DNA of 14,336 bases from Prevotella sp. UBA1395 (GTDB lineage Bacteria > Bacteroidota > Bacteroidia > Bacteroidales > Bacteroidaceae): NCBI GenBank assembly GCA_002305235.1, contig DBQL01000140.1:5269-19604 (forward strand), read 5' to 3'. The position numbers were made by a program, and so were the translations under genes. This document shows, one piece after another, positions 14,223 through 14,336 of the stretch. Under the pieces are notes generated by a model. The model did no database searches and had not been told where the DNA came from. It saw only the letters and a program-made list of their open reading frames with translations. The number at the start of each line of letters is the position of its first letter. The stretch's first letter is position 1.

Positions 14223-14336
14223 TAATTTGTCAACATAATACAAGTTACTGAATATCAGACATATAAAACCGGCTCTGTTTTGCGATATTTCGGCCGTGAA
14301 ACCAGATTGCAGGGCAAGAAAATGGGACAGGGAAAC

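Larger units (their letters stand above)
13914..14336. other. Gene-free right end of the window
   Basis: I see no supportable gene between the terminator and the window edge. The stretch holds the second palindromic repeat locus (14088-14222). The last 110 bp have no clear promoter; an ATG at 14322 opens only five codons before the edge and cannot be judged. Confidence 0.6.

Noticed and set aside
13890..14225. Open frames of 81 and 111 codons in the right-hand spacer
   Set aside because: They run through the terminator hairpin and palindromic repeat, have no recognisable protein features and no promoter.
14322..14336. Start of a further gene at ATG 14322
   Set aside because: Only five codons are visible and no promoter or family signal supports it.

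Overview
The window looks like chromosomal DNA from a Bacteroidales bacterium, most likely Prevotella or a close relative. The main reason is a set of promoter elements with the Bacteroidetes -7 sequence TAnnTTTG(C): seven matches, six exact and one with a single change, sit just upstream of genes. Most starts have no clear Shine-Dalgarno sequence, the base composition is near balanced, and the protein families fit (type II pantothenate kinase, a DUF5020/Tsx-like outer-membrane protein, a secreted S9 peptidase, a B3/B4-domain protein). I see no insertion sequence, prophage, CRISPR array, tRNA or rRNA.

Layout. Positions 1-795 (minus) are the N-terminal part of a glutamate-synthase-small-subunit-type NAD(P) oxidoreductase that runs off the left edge. 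A 533-bp gene-free stretch follows, with an elaborate palindromic tandem repeat and a strong terminator. Next is a minus-strand group: a 138-aa unknown protein, a terminator, then coaW and a secreted prolyl-oligopeptidase/DPP-type peptidase. A NUDIX hydrolase is divergent from the 138-aa gene. It converges on a B3/B4-domain gene, which is divergent from an NAD-dependent DNA ligase. After the ligase come an outer-membrane barrel gene with a textbook promoter, trmD, a converging patatin-like phospholipase, and a divergent two-gene peptidase unit: pepP and a secreted C1 cysteine peptidase. The last 480 bp are gene-free and hold a second copy of the palindromic repeat family.

How the genes work together. 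Three peptidases (S9 dipeptidyl-peptidase type, Xaa-Pro aminopeptidase, C1/bleomycin-hydrolase type) fit the peptide-fermenting life of this group, with two acting in the envelope and one in the cytoplasm. The rest is mostly housekeeping: CoA synthesis, nucleotide-pool cleaning, tRNA modification, DNA ligation.

The most unusual signals are the two intergenic repeat loci (about 1007-1107 and 14088-14222). They share a core (GATAGTAATCGCG) and a terminal TTTCGCAAACCC. In the first locus the repeat anchors are spaced exactly 22 bp apart and can form two competing long hairpins. The second notable item is the DNA ligase, which keeps the catalytic lysine, zinc finger and BRCT domain but has lost several residues that are near-invariant in ordinary LigA. 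Several gene starts were moved inward from upstream TTG codons that lie inside, beside or just downstream of promoter elements.
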